Made by a program: the position numbers and the translations under genes. From Haematococcus lacustris (taxonomy: Eukaryota > Chlorophyta > Chlorophyceae > Chlamydomonadales > Haematococcaceae): DNA of 64,000 nucleotides. The notes under the pieces were generated by a model, which saw nothing but the letters and a program-made list of their open reading frames with translations, ran no database searches and was not told the origin of the DNA. Location: positions 19,547,710-19,611,709 of the forward strand of contig JASKMD010000003.1 of the NCBI GenBank assembly GCA_030144725.1, read 5' to 3'. Positions 30,235 to 41,400 of this stretch are shown here, in pieces. Each line of letters begins with the position of its first letter. Within the stretch, counting starts at the first letter, position 1.

Positions 30235-32814
30235 GTAAACAGTGCAAGGCATTAAGGGAGTTTTTCCAATGCGGGGGAATTTTTCGGAGGGTAACGGGGG
30301 AATGAGGGGAAAAGCGCAGCGGGGGAATTTTTATTCCCCCTCTAACCGCCGTCCAACTGCCGTTCCCCAGCGAGTCCGTTTGCGCCGTTGGGGAATTCCC
30401 CCAGGGGAATGGCGGTGGTTGGTCCCTAACCGCCCTCCCCTCCTCGCTTTTTGCTACCCCTGCCGAACCCCGCGGTAGCAGAAAAAGTGCTCGGGGGAAA
30501 AATGAGGGGGTACTTCGAAGACTTCGATGCCCGATGGCTCGCAGCCAGATGGCACGCAGCCAGGAGGCTCACGCATAGAGCGTGGCCAGGACTATTGTAG
30601 CGACCGACCTGCCCCAGGAGTCAGGTGCTCCGCTTGGCCTTGCCCAACCCTGCAATGCACTAGGTGTCCCAATCTCTACACGCCACCCCACGCCCCAGCC
30701 CAGCCCAGCCCAGCCCAGCCCAGCCCAGCCCAGCCCAGCCCAGCCCAGCCCAGCCCAGCCCAGCCCAGCCCAGCCCAGCCCAGCCCAGCCCAGCCCAGCC
30801 CAGCCCAGCCCAGCCCAGCCCAGCCCAGCCCAGCCCAGCCCAGCCCAGCCCAGCCCAGCCCAGCCCAGCCCAGCCCAGCCCAGCCCAGCCCAGCCCAGCC
30901 CAGCCCAGCCCAGCCCAGCCCAGCCCAGCCCAGCCCAGCCCAGCCCAGCCCAGCCCAGCCCAGCCCAGCCCAGCCCAGCCCAGCCCAGCCCAGCCCAGCC
31001 CAGCCCAGCCCAGCCCAGCCCAGCCCAGCCCAGCCCAGCCCAGCCCAGCCCAGCCCAGCCCAGCCCAGCCCAGCCCAGCCCAGCCCAGCCCAGCCCAGCC
31101 CAGCCCAGCCCAGCCCAGCCCAGCCCAGCCCAGCCCAGCCCAGCCCAGCCCAGCCCAGCCCAGCCCAGCCCAGCCCAGCCCAGCCCAGCCCAGCCCAGCC
31201 CAGCCCAGCCCAGCCCAGCCCAGCCCAGCCCAGCCCAGCCCAGCCCAGCCCAGCCCAGCCCAGCCCAGCCCAGCCCAGCCCAGCCCAGCCCAGCCCAGCC
31301 CAGCCCAGCCCAGCCCAGCCCAGCCCAGCCCAGCCCAGCCCAGCCCAGCCCAGCCCAGCCCAGCCCAGCCCAGCCCAGCCCAGCCCAGCCCAGCCCAGCC
31401 CAGCCCAGCCCAGCCCAGCCCAGCCCAGCCCAGCCCAGCTGCATGTGCCCTGTTGCATGTGCCCTGGAGCATGACCCAGAGCACCTTCCAGCAAACATTT
31501 GGATGAAAGACTACCTAAGGGTGTTTTTCCAATGCGGGGTAACGGGGTAGAGGGGAAGGGGGGAATGCACTTTTTACCCCCCGTTTCCAATGCGGGGGAA
31601 TGGGGGAATTGGAGGTTGGGTTCGGTTATATTGCGAGTTGTGGCGAGTGGCCGCGAGCTTAACGAGAGCTTCATCCCTTTGCACGACCACGACATCCACC
31701 TTTGTCCATCCAAATGTTCGCTTTTGGTGATCGTCGTCGGCGCGAGGCTGAGGATGAGCTAATGATTGCCGTAGTGATACGCCTTATTGGTGATTCGAAA
31801 CCGGACCTAACGTCGGCACACATTCGGTGACAGCTCCTGGCTCAAATATTGAATTTGCGTGTTTGGTGACCCTCCGTCTTTTACCTGGCAATAGCACATT
31901 GTCCACACATGCATTTGTTCACTTCTGAGGCAGCCGCCTTCGAGCACTGAAGCGTGTGGTTGCTTCCATCACAACCTCATCATCCTTACCATCACTCTCG
32001 CCCTCTCCTGCCCCTACACCTGCCCATGCCCCTGCCCTTGCCCCGGTGATGGTGGTTGATAGGCACATGCAGCAGGGCTGGCGCCTGGTCTAGGCTGGTG
32101 CAAGGCAAGGGCACATGCATTAGGGCTGGCACCTGGTCAGGCAGCAAGAGGGCTGGGCTGGGCTGGGCTGGGCTGGGGCGTGTAGAGATTGGGAGGTGGT
32201 ATTGCATTGCAGGGTTGGGCAAGGCCAAGCGAAGCAGTTTGATGGTTGCACATGCAAGAAGCCTTATGACGCAGCTGCAGCACCAACAACGGATGCTGGA
32301 ACAGGAGCCGTGATGGGTGCAGGTGCAGGACCAAGCATCGCTTCAGCTTTGTGTGTTCCCGTGCGTGAGTGTTGGGGCGTTGTTACACCGGTTTTGCAAA
32401 CCATGTGAATCGTTTCACCGCGGAGACCTGACTCCTGGGCCAGGTCGGTCGCTACAATAGTCCTGGTCACGCTCTATGCGTGAGCCTCCTGGCTGCGTGC
32501 CATCTGGCTGCGAGCCATCGAAGTCTTCGAATTACCCCCTCATTTTTCCCCCGAGCACTTTTTTGGCTACCGCGGGGGTTCGGCTGGGGTAGCAAAAAGT
32601 GAGGAGGGGAGGGCGGTTAGGGACCAACCACCGCCATTCCCCTGGGGGAATTCCCCAACGGCGCAAACGGACTCGCAGGGGAACGGCAGTTGGACGGCGG
32701 TTAGAGGGGAAATAAAAATTCCCCCGCTGCGCTTTTCCCCTCATTCCCCCGCTACCCTCCGAAAAATTCCCCCGCATTGGAAAAACTCCCTTAATGCCTT
32801 GCACTGTTTATTGT
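30235..32814. mobile_element. 2.6-kb non-autonomous element with ~390-bp terminal inverted repeats
   Basis: The ends are exact inversions: AGTGCAAGGCATTAAGGGAG at 30241 and its complement ending at about 32808. The arms pair from 30237 to ~30630 and from ~32420 to 32812, including the shared GAAGACTTCGA and CAGGACTATTGTAGCGACCG blocks. An inner inverted pair (30629-30715 with 32150-32245) continues the symmetry. A TA duplication can be read at both borders (TA|AACAGTGC ... GCACTGTT|TA), which is tentative. No transposase is present; the centre is a satellite. Confidence 0.8.
30700..31438 (+). repeat. (CAGCC)n pentanucleotide satellite, about 147 copies
   Basis: An essentially perfect array inside the TIR element. 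It is open in all frames (PAQPS on plus, AGLGW on minus), giving spurious ORFs of about 300 codons. A short GGGCT array in the mirror position (32152-32176) shows the arms shared this seed before it expanded. Confidence 0.97.
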
Positions 32815-33084
32815 AAGCACTTGGAACCTCACAGAACAAGGACAAGTCACTAAACGCAACAACGCTAATCCGAGATTCGAAACGTCGCACGCTAAAGAGT
32901 ACGTAAGCAGCAGCTACAGCGGTAGCAGCAGCAGATAGCAACAACAAGTAGCAGCAGCCACATAGCAGGATTGCTTTGTCCGGCTGCCAATCGTTACTAC
33001 CGTCCGCCGCCGTCCTGAAGATACGGCTGTACTATAACATCTGGTTTCCCCGTATTCTGATCATCGGCCTGTGCAGTGACTGAC

Positions 33085-34745
33085 AAGCAGGAGGATTTCA
33101 ACATCCTTTCGCTACTGGACGACGTGCTACCCAACGACGTCCCTCCGGCGCCGCCAACCGTGAACCCACCAATCGCAGCGCACAGTGAGTATACCCACTT
33201 GCTCCAAGCGCAGCGCCACCTGCATTACTTTTGCTGAAGTGCAGTGTTTGAACCTGCGTGCGTAGCAGTGACCACCTGCAACAGCAGTGCTACCCGCGCA
33301 AGCGGTGATTACCTGCGTTAGCAGTGCTGACCTGCGCAAGCAGTGATTTACCCAATTCTTGGTGACCTGCTTTTTGCAGTGAACGCTGCCCCCAAGAGGA
33401 GGACTCCAATCCCCGTTCCAGACTTCTCACAAGTTCGAGTAGTACCGCCAGCAGTACCGCCAACGGTCCCAGCGGAACCACCGCTGCCCCACCACCGCCC
33501 GAGCCAGACGTCGAATCCGTGCCCGAAGTGCGCCCAGTTTCGAGCAGCCGCAGATTACCAACACGCTGTCAACCGTGAGCTTCGACAGCAATTAGCAGCA
33601 CAACAGCACATTATCACTACCATTGCATTAGGGAAAGCACCCACAACTTACCCACTGCCTCCCCCGATCACCACCCCACCACCAGCCCCGGCTGTGAATA
33701 GCAATCACATAGCAGCTCAGCGCCGCCAGGCAGCCAAGGCAGCCAGGCACACATAATGGAGGGTGATATGCCAGACACACACACCGTTCTGAATGCCGTG
33801 AACACCCTGTCCCACAACATAGAAACCCACCTCCGTGCCCTCACGGAGAATCTTACACTCTTCATCCAAGCACAATCTGCCGCTGCCCAACCACCTCACA
33901 CCGCACCACCACCTGCCCCTGCCCCTAGGGTAGAGGTGCAGTGCACACCACCGTCAGATCAGCATCAGTTTGTAGGCTTGATCAAGCTTAATGACGTGGC
34001 GGTGTATGAGGGCAAGGGAGACGTCAATGCATTCCTCTTTCAAGTTGATGAGGTTTTTTCACTTTACCCTGGTGCAAGCGAACAACAAAAGATTGTCTCA
34101 ACAAGTGTAAGGCTATCAGGCATGGCTAGCGCGTGGTATCGGGCCATCAAGACAGAGACCAGCTTTACTTCATGGGCAGATTTCGCAGCAGCCCTCAAAG
34201 CAGCATTCAAAACCAAATCTGATGAATCCAAAGCCAGGGATCAGCTACACGTCTCACGTCAAAAGCCTCACCAGACAGCAGTGTCATTCGCCACTCACCT
34301 ACGCTCACTTTACATGCAGATCCCTGACATGCACGAAGGAGAGAAACTGGACAAGTTCCGACAGGGCCTTCATCCACCACTACGTGCACTTGTCGACATC
34401 CAGAATCCCACCAGCTTCTCACAGGCTGTGGAGATTGCTGTGGCTCATGATTCCGCTTACCGGGATGCTGGCATTTCTACCGCTGTACCCATGCAGCTAG
34501 GAGCAATGCAATACGGCTTCACATCATCTCGCCCAAGGCACAACCCAGCTTCTGCATCCACTCCGGCCCCTTTCACGCGTGCATCGCACAAACCATTGAC
34601 CCCCGAGGAAAAAGCACATTACAACATGAACAACCAGTGCACGTTCTGCCGCGAGAAAGGTCATGTGTACCGTGACTGCACACATCCTAACAAGAAGCCA
34701 CTCGCAAAAAACTACATGGAGCCGATGCCGTCCGGCGAGAAGTAA
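33085..34745 (+). CDS. Ty3/gypsy-like retrotransposon Gag
   Basis: The main ORF is 33756-34745 (329 codons). It has a helical N-terminus, a Retrotrans_gag-like core (VYEGKGDVNAFLFQVDEVFS ... SAWYRAIK ... TSWADFAAALKAAF) and a C-terminal CCHC knuckle CTFCREKGHVYRDC. Upstream, 33343-33756 encodes a Pro-rich frame ending in TAATG, so its stop overlaps the gag ATG. A still earlier frame (33085-33183, EDFNILSLLDDVLPNDVPP) can be joined to it by a GTGAGT...TTTTTGCAG intron. Short ~17-bp repeats lie at 33245-33345. No protease or reverse transcriptase follows. Gag may assemble particles or be domesticated; this cannot be told apart here. Confidence 0.75.
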
Positions 34746-35870
34746 GCGCGGTACCACGGTCACTTGATACAACTCCAAACCTCCCCGTGTCACCCATAGT
34801 TGTTGCGCTACTTTACGGCTACCTTGCTCACAATTGCTCACCAACTCTGCCCCTCCCGCCCCTTCTATTCCTGTCGGGCAGAACCACCTAGGCGAGGGGG
34901 TCGCGGCGCTTCAACACACCGCTCTCTTCCCCACGCCGTTGCCAGCTCCCTCGCCTTGCACCTGCATCGCTGCGGCAGCCGTCAACATGTGGCGCTCTTC
35001 GCATGGTCGCCCCACGGAACAAGGCTTTTGCACTCAACCACTAGGATTGCGGTTGCACAGCCGCCGTCTCACTCCCCCCATTTGTTGCATGTTGAGCGAC
35101 AAGCAAAGGTGGTATTGACGGTATCAAGGTCACCTCGCCCAGCACCTGCTAGAAGCACGGTGCAAAGCGGGAACCGCACTCAGCGTTACCAGGGCCGTGT
35201 CCCAGCCGCTAAAGCGGGGTGGGCACAAGGCAAGCCAGGCCGGGGTCGCGTTTAACACACCACTGTTTTGAAAGAAGAAGAAGAAGAAGAAGAAGAAGAC
35301 CGCTATGGCCTACATGTTGCATGACCATGCCGAGTAAGATCACATGCTGAAGAAGTATGAGTGGTGAGGTGTTCTAAATTAGGGTCCGGTGCCCGGGCAG
35401 ATGTTGATTATGCCTTGATCTTTTAAGGATAGCTCAGAACACCATTGCCGCTAATGTGACAGTGGTTCCGGTCGATGCTTAGCGAGAGAGGACGTGTGTG
35501 GATACTGGCTGGCGTGTGGATGTGCGCTTGAGTTCCCGCACTCTCACAAGCAACGTTCGGAGTTGGGTGTAGTGCGCCGGTTCTTGGGTGAAACCGTAAG
35601 CGGAGATGGGCAGTAGTCCCGAGGACGTGCAAAAAAGCTCATCTGGCCACAAAAGGGCTGGAACATGTGGCTAGGACCAATGTGAGCTTGCCTGAGGCTC
35701 GGAAGATTGATGATGTGCTCGGTAGACTTTGACAAGTTTAATAGCTTCGCCAATTACGTGTAACTAAACGAGGTGCTTCATAGGGGAAATAACCGAGCAG
35801 TTGCATGAGCTCCCACCGTCACATTATCTCAGTAGGGTGACGGTGGAGTGTGATGGCGGGCCTATGGCAT
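34746..35870. other. Degenerate retrotransposon interior, no recognised gene
   Basis: Between gag and the integrase relics, where pol would be expected, only short open frames are seen. A (GAA)n tract is at 35272-35299. 35330-35870 is lower in GC than the genes around it and shows no clear protein motif. Confidence 0.4.
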
Positions 35871-35879
35871 ACTAAGCAT

Positions 35880-36455
35880 TGTAACACACATTGCCACCCA
35901 ACCGGAAGTAGCGGACTGTGAAGCGCGAGGCAGGAGCGCTTCCACTCACACGGAACGAATACAAGGTGAGGCAGAGCCGCACCTCTGCTTAGATTTCTTT
36001 CGCCACGGGTGACAGACATAGTTCCGAGAGGATGCGTGGAGCGGGTTGACTCCTGCCATGTGTTGTTGATGGCGATGTGTGCTCAGCCCGGTCCCGTTGA
36101 TCAGATCTAACATAGTGTCTCAACATTTCTTCAACCACATGCTTCATGCGTTCCTTAAACCAATGGTCGGACGGAACTTATGAACCATGTGATTGAAGAA
36201 ATGCCGAGGCACTACATCAGGCCTGATCAACGGGGTTGGGCTGAACATTTACCCTCGACCGAGTTTGCCATCAACAATGCATGGCGGGAGTCAACCCGCT
36301 CCACGCCATTCTACTTGAACTACGCCGGTCACACGTGGTGAAGGAAAGCAAAGCTGAGCTGCGGCTCGGCCTCACCTTGTATTTGCTCCGTGTGAGTGGA
36401 TGTGCCCCTGCCTCGCGCTCCACAGTCCGCTACTTCCGGTTGGGTGGCAATCACC
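35880..36455. pseudogene. Integrase C-terminal segment as an inverted duplication
   Basis: The right arm (36175-36455, plus) encodes RPDQRGWAEHLPSTEFAINN and WRESTRSTPFYLNYAG, the typical end of the Ty3/gypsy integrase core. The left arm (35880-36155) is its diverged reverse complement; the arms meet near 36165. Both have stops and indels. It is a decayed copy, not a gene. Confidence 0.7.
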
Positions 36456-36499
36456 CGTGGCAAGCTGAGTTGTTAGACCCGCCACAGAAAGCATCCCAG

Positions 36500-37010
36500 G
36501 CGCACGGTTTTGTAGCCAATGCGAGACAGGTAGTGGAGCAGGCCAGGCAATGCTAAGCACTGGCGCAGAAGCGCATGATAACCTATAAGAATGTTGGACG
36601 GCGTGACATGGTGTTCAAACCTGGCGACATGGTGTTGTTGGGCACACACAACATGAGGGGCACAGTGGGCCAGCCTGGTGCAAAGAAGCAGAAGCCACGC
36701 TATGTTGGTCCTGTCCGAGGTGAGTATACTTACGAAAGATAAACACCAATGGCCGGCCTAGTGGCCCGGTGGGCATGATGGGCAGAGCAGTAGTGAAATT
36801 GGACTATCCAGATGAGTTGTCATGGATCCATGACGTTTTCCATGTGTCCCTAGTGAGGCCTCACTGGACCTACGATGCTTTTGACCAGGTTCCTAGGCAT
36901 GCAGGTCCACCCCCACTGTAGTGGCTAGATGGAGAGCCAAAGTACTAGGTGGCAAAGCTGATGGATCACCGGTTGGCCAAGAGCTCATGTGAGGAGGCCA
37001 GAAAAGGAAC
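36500..37010 (+). pseudogene. Integrase C-terminal/chromodomain-like relic
   Basis: Frames with stops read FKPGDMVLLGTHN, KPRYVGPVRG, WIHDVFHVSLVRPHW and WLDGEPKY-stop-VAKLMDHR. These are the integrase GPY/F-type tail and the beginning of a chromodomain as in chromoviruses. In-frame stops at several places show it is dead. Confidence 0.7.
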
Positions 37011-37014
37011 TCAT

Positions 37015-37112
37015 ACTAACTCATACTCATACTCATACTCATACTCATACTCATACTCATACTCATACTCATACTCATACGCATACGCATACGCATACTC
37101 ATACTCATACTC
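37015..37112 (+). repeat. (ACTCAT)n hexanucleotide repeat
   Basis: About 16 ACTCAT units with a few GCATAC variants near 37080, directly after the chromodomain-like relic. 37113-37490 shows no clear gene. Confidence 0.9.
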
Positions 37113-37493
37113 ATAACCAGTGTGGGCGCAAGTGACAGCACGGGGAATGGTGATGGTGCCCCTGGCGATGGTGCCAAGAGCTCACCTGCATCGCCAGGGG
37201 CCGCCAGAGCAGGGCGGACGACACGTCGTACACGTGCATTGAAGCCATCACGCCCCGCAACAACGTGATGACGCGCATCATCATGAAGAGATCGCGGGGC
37301 AGACATGGGACGCGTGCAGACCTGCGCGCGTGCGTAGGGTCAATAATTTGTAACAGTAAGTCCCACAAACCCCGTCGCCCACCCAGCCCCGCATTGCCAC
37401 GCCCGTCCCACCGCCCATTCACCACCTGCCGCTGCCCGCCCGCCGCAACCAAGTCCCATACGCCCCTTCGCCGTTAGCCCGGCTAAGCCTCAC

Positions 37494-37777
37494 CGCCAGC
37501 CCGGATTTGCCGCCGGGTCCAGGGGCCGCTGCAAGGCCTCTGCAAAGTCCATGCGGGTATCAAACAGGATGTAGCCTGCAGCCTACAGCCAAGACAGTCA
37601 GGGCCAGGCAGGCAAGGGGCCCCAGGCGAGCTGGGCAGCCGAGTGTGAGCTGTTGGTGGAGTCAAAGGTCGTGCAGGCAGGGTTGCCATCGCAGCTGCAA
37701 GGGGGCAGTGCAGGGCTGAGGAGGCATCTCAATCACACCTCCACAAACTCCTCAGAGCAGTTCTCGATGCGCACGCC
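37494..37777 (-). CDS. Gene fragment with PAN/apple-like Cys motif, 5' part lost in gap
   Basis: Predicted minus-strand exons are 37777-37737 (VRIENCSEEFVEV), 37694 downward (CDGNPACTTFDSTNSS) and 37575-37494 (YILFDTRMDFAEALQRPLDP). The first junction keeps phase. The middle exon's donor was not resolved. C-x10-C-D-x3-A-C-T-T-F-D resembles PAN/apple domains of algal surface proteins. The upstream part would lie in the N run. Confidence 0.4.
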
Positions 37778-37878
37778 CTGCAGTAACCAGAGCAGGGGGG
37801 CACCAGGCGGCTGGACAGGTCCCACCGGGCACCATTGTCCCACCAGGCGGGTTCAGGGCAGGTGTGGCAGGTGTGGGT

Positions 37879-38378
37879 NNNNNNNNNNNNNNNNNNNNNN
37901 NNNNNNNNNNNNNNNNNNNNNNNNNNNNNNNNNNNNNNNNNNNNNNNNNNNNNNNNNNNNNNNNNNNNNNNNNNNNNNNNNNNNNNNNNNNNNNNNNNNN
38001 NNNNNNNNNNNNNNNNNNNNNNNNNNNNNNNNNNNNNNNNNNNNNNNNNNNNNNNNNNNNNNNNNNNNNNNNNNNNNNNNNNNNNNNNNNNNNNNNNNNN
38101 NNNNNNNNNNNNNNNNNNNNNNNNNNNNNNNNNNNNNNNNNNNNNNNNNNNNNNNNNNNNNNNNNNNNNNNNNNNNNNNNNNNNNNNNNNNNNNNNNNNN
38201 NNNNNNNNNNNNNNNNNNNNNNNNNNNNNNNNNNNNNNNNNNNNNNNNNNNNNNNNNNNNNNNNNNNNNNNNNNNNNNNNNNNNNNNNNNNNNNNNNNNN
38301 NNNNNNNNNNNNNNNNNNNNNNNNNNNNNNNNNNNNNNNNNNNNNNNNNNNNNNNNNNNNNNNNNNNNNNNNNNNNNN
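37879..38378. other. Assembly gap 1 (500 N)
   Basis: Exactly 500 N, a conventional placeholder; its true length is unknown. ORFs crossing it are meaningless. Confidence 1.
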
Positions 38379-38462
38379 AAGGTGTCGTTCCTTTCCCTCC
38401 TCCCTGTCTTTGGTAGCGTGTGCACCAACTGGTACAACTTTCGATGTGTTGCTTGGCCACAG

Positions 38463-41400
38463 GGGCATGCCCAACCGCAAGCTTCCTGCCTCAGTTGGCG
38501 ATCGGCGAAGTATGTGGGACGCGAGCTGGAGACTCATGCGTGTCGACACCTGCGCTGCGAGCGGTTGCGACTGTCACAGTAATCATGGACAACGGCTCGC
38601 CAATCCTTCGCCTCGACGGTACCCGGGTCGACGCCGTGTGCCACTTGCGCGACCGCCGCGTGCGGGACCAATAGCGTGTGTGTTGCCATGGGGGTCACAG
38701 CCAGCTGCGTCTGCACCAACGGTTATTCAGGTGCGTGTGATAGGCTGCTGCCACCGCCGTCGCTGCTGCCGCCGCCGCTGCCACTGATGTTCCTGCTTCA
38801 ATGAATTGCGGTGATGGTTTTACCCATACTATGGGTTCTGCCACCGCCATCACTGCTGCTGCTGTCGTTGCCGCCGCTGCTGCTGCCACTGCTGCTGCTG
38901 CTTTGATGAGTTTTCTGATTGACGTCACCTCATCAGGCGTCGCCCTCGCCTCCCGTCAGGGCTTACGGGCTGAATCGCTGGCTGTGCAGGCGCTGACTGC
39001 TCTCAGGCCCCTGGGCCCTGCTTTGGCGTGACCTGCAACGGGCAAGGCGTGTGCATGCAGCGTGGCGTCGCAGCGGTGTGCGCCTGCCGCGTAGGCTTCA
39101 GTGGGCTGGACTGCAGCATGACAGCCTCACCACCGCCCCCGCCTCCGTCCCCACCCCCCTCCCCTTCACCTAGTCCCCCCATCTCCCCGCCCCCGCCTCA
39201 GCCTCCTCCGTCCCCACCCCCCTCCCCTTCACCTAGTCCCCCCATCTCCCCGCCCCCCCCTCAGCCTCCTCCGTCCCCACCCCCCTCCCCTTCACCTAGT
39301 CCCCCCATCTCCCCGCCCCCGCCTCAGCCTCCTCCGTTCCCACCCCCCTCCCCTTCACCTAGTCCCCCCATCTCCCCGCCCCCGCCTCAGCCTCCTCCGT
39401 CCCCAACCCCCTCCCCTTCTCCTAGACCCCCCATTTCCCCACCCCCCCCTCGGCGCCCTCCTTCCCCACCCCCCTCCCCTTCTCCTAGTCCCCCCATCCC
39501 CCCGCCCCCCCCTCCGCCCCCCCCGCCCCCTCCGCCCCCTCAGTGCGGCAGCCCAGAGGGAGCTGGCTGCAACGGGAGAGGCACTTGTGGAGCCCAGGCA
39601 CCTGTCTGTGGCTGTTATGCCGGCTGGGGCGACTCCTACAACTGCGGCTATAATTATCAGCTCGGTAAGTGTATGCCTCCTACACACGCTGCCGCTAGGT
39701 TTTGGTTCCATGGAACGCTTTAACTTGCGCTGTTCACTTTTTGCCCCCATCTTGTGCTTGTCTGTTATTTGTCCTGCCATCTGCATGGTGCAAGAGGGGC
39801 GCGAGCTTGTTGGTATGTGTAGCCAGTGCCCACAACCGACCCTGCTTGGCGATACTGCATGGCAGCATCTATTATGTTTGATTTGTGGCCTTTAGTTGAC
39901 TTACTAATGTGAGGGATAGGGTGCATTTTAGTTTTGCGTGAGGGACAGGGCATCTCGGCCTGCTACCCCTCTAGCATTAGCAAATATAATTGCGCAAGAG
40001 CAGCAATGACATAATGCAGACATGAGTGGCAGACGTGCTGCCACCCTCTGATTTACTCTCATTTTCTCATGCTGTCCTAGTGAACAAACGATGATCTTCA
40101 AAGCCTGACGTGCTGACCATAGTGCACCACATGAAACAACCTCCCTTGTATCGAAGCTGTCGTGAAGCCCACTGCACCGCCCTCAGCCCATTTGCCTCCC
40201 CGCCTCCTTGCAGGCAGCGGGTGGGACTGCTTCTGCAAGTGCCCCACCAGCCGGCGCGGTTGCAACCTGTCAGGCTCCTGCAGGTGGTGCATCACTTGGG
40301 ACTACAACTTCGGATGCGTGCCTAAGAGCCAGGTGGGCTGGGTAGGCGCGGACCTGGCTGCGCAGGCCTAGACCTTGACCTTTGTTGAGAAGCTACACTG
40401 GACATGCATGCATGCATGGTCAGGCTCATCGCCCAGGCTATGCCTCAGCTCCCTGACATGCTGCTTAGGTGGTGTGGCCCAGCCACCTGTCTCCCGGGCC
40501 ACTGTGAGGCACTTGCTAGTAAGTGGGGAAGCCAAGCGGACATTGCATTGGCTAAACGGTTGTGCTCTTGTTAAGTGCTCTAAAGTGGCCTAGAACCTGG
40601 CATGATGCCGTGAGAATGTTGGCGGTGGGCGGTGGGTGTTGCTCCCTTGTGCAATGAGACCACCCCCTCTCAGACTTCCCCCTCCCCCTCCCCCTCCCCC
40701 TCCCCCTCCCCCTCCCCCTCCCCCTCCCCCTCCCCCTCCCCCTCCCCCTCCCCCTCCCCCTCCCCCTCCCCCTCCCCCTACCCCTACCCCTACCCCTACC
40801 CCTACCCCTACCCCTACCCCTACCCCTACCCCTACCCCTACCCCTACCCCTACCCCTACCCCTACCCCTACCCCTACCCCTACCCCTACCCTTACAAGTA
40901 AGCTCAGGCGTAAGGGTACTTCTTTGTCTCCACTTATTGCGGCATGCAGCGCAGCTCAATGTCTCCTGTGCTGGGTACAACGGGCTGTGCATGCCTGTGC
41001 ATGTGTTTGCCATGCAGCCATGCCCAAGCATGCGTCGTCGCCTGCTCACCCTCAGCAGCGGTGTGGAACCAAGACAGGGAACACGCAGTCTGCAGCAGGT
41101 GCCAGCCTCCTGCTACACTTGGAGCATGACCCAGAGTCCAGCTGAAGACACTGCTGTGATACAAGGTGGGCCTAGCACTACACAACACCTTCCTACAGGT
41201 TGCTGCACGTCTAAGGTTGGCATGTTTCCATAAATCTGTAAAAAACTCGGCCTTTTATGTTTATACGGAGCTAAGACGCGGAGACGAGGACGAGCGTAAG
41301 AGCGAGGTAGAGGCGCTTATCTAGTATATCTGAGGTCCGCGGCCCGTCAACTACACAAAAGCGTACCCTAGCTTAGCAGCAACGACGAAGTGTTTTGTTT

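Noticed and set aside
30527..31713. ORFs encoding PAQPS or AGLGW repeats
   Set aside because: The (CAGCC)n array is stop-free in every frame; there is no unique coding sequence.
37653..38787. ORFs running through the first N block
   Set aside because: Open only because N was translated as X.
40776..40893. Telomere or interstitial telomere
   Set aside because: CCCCTA is a hexamer, not the green-algal CCCTAAAA unit, and it is a simple extension of the adjacent CCCCCT array.
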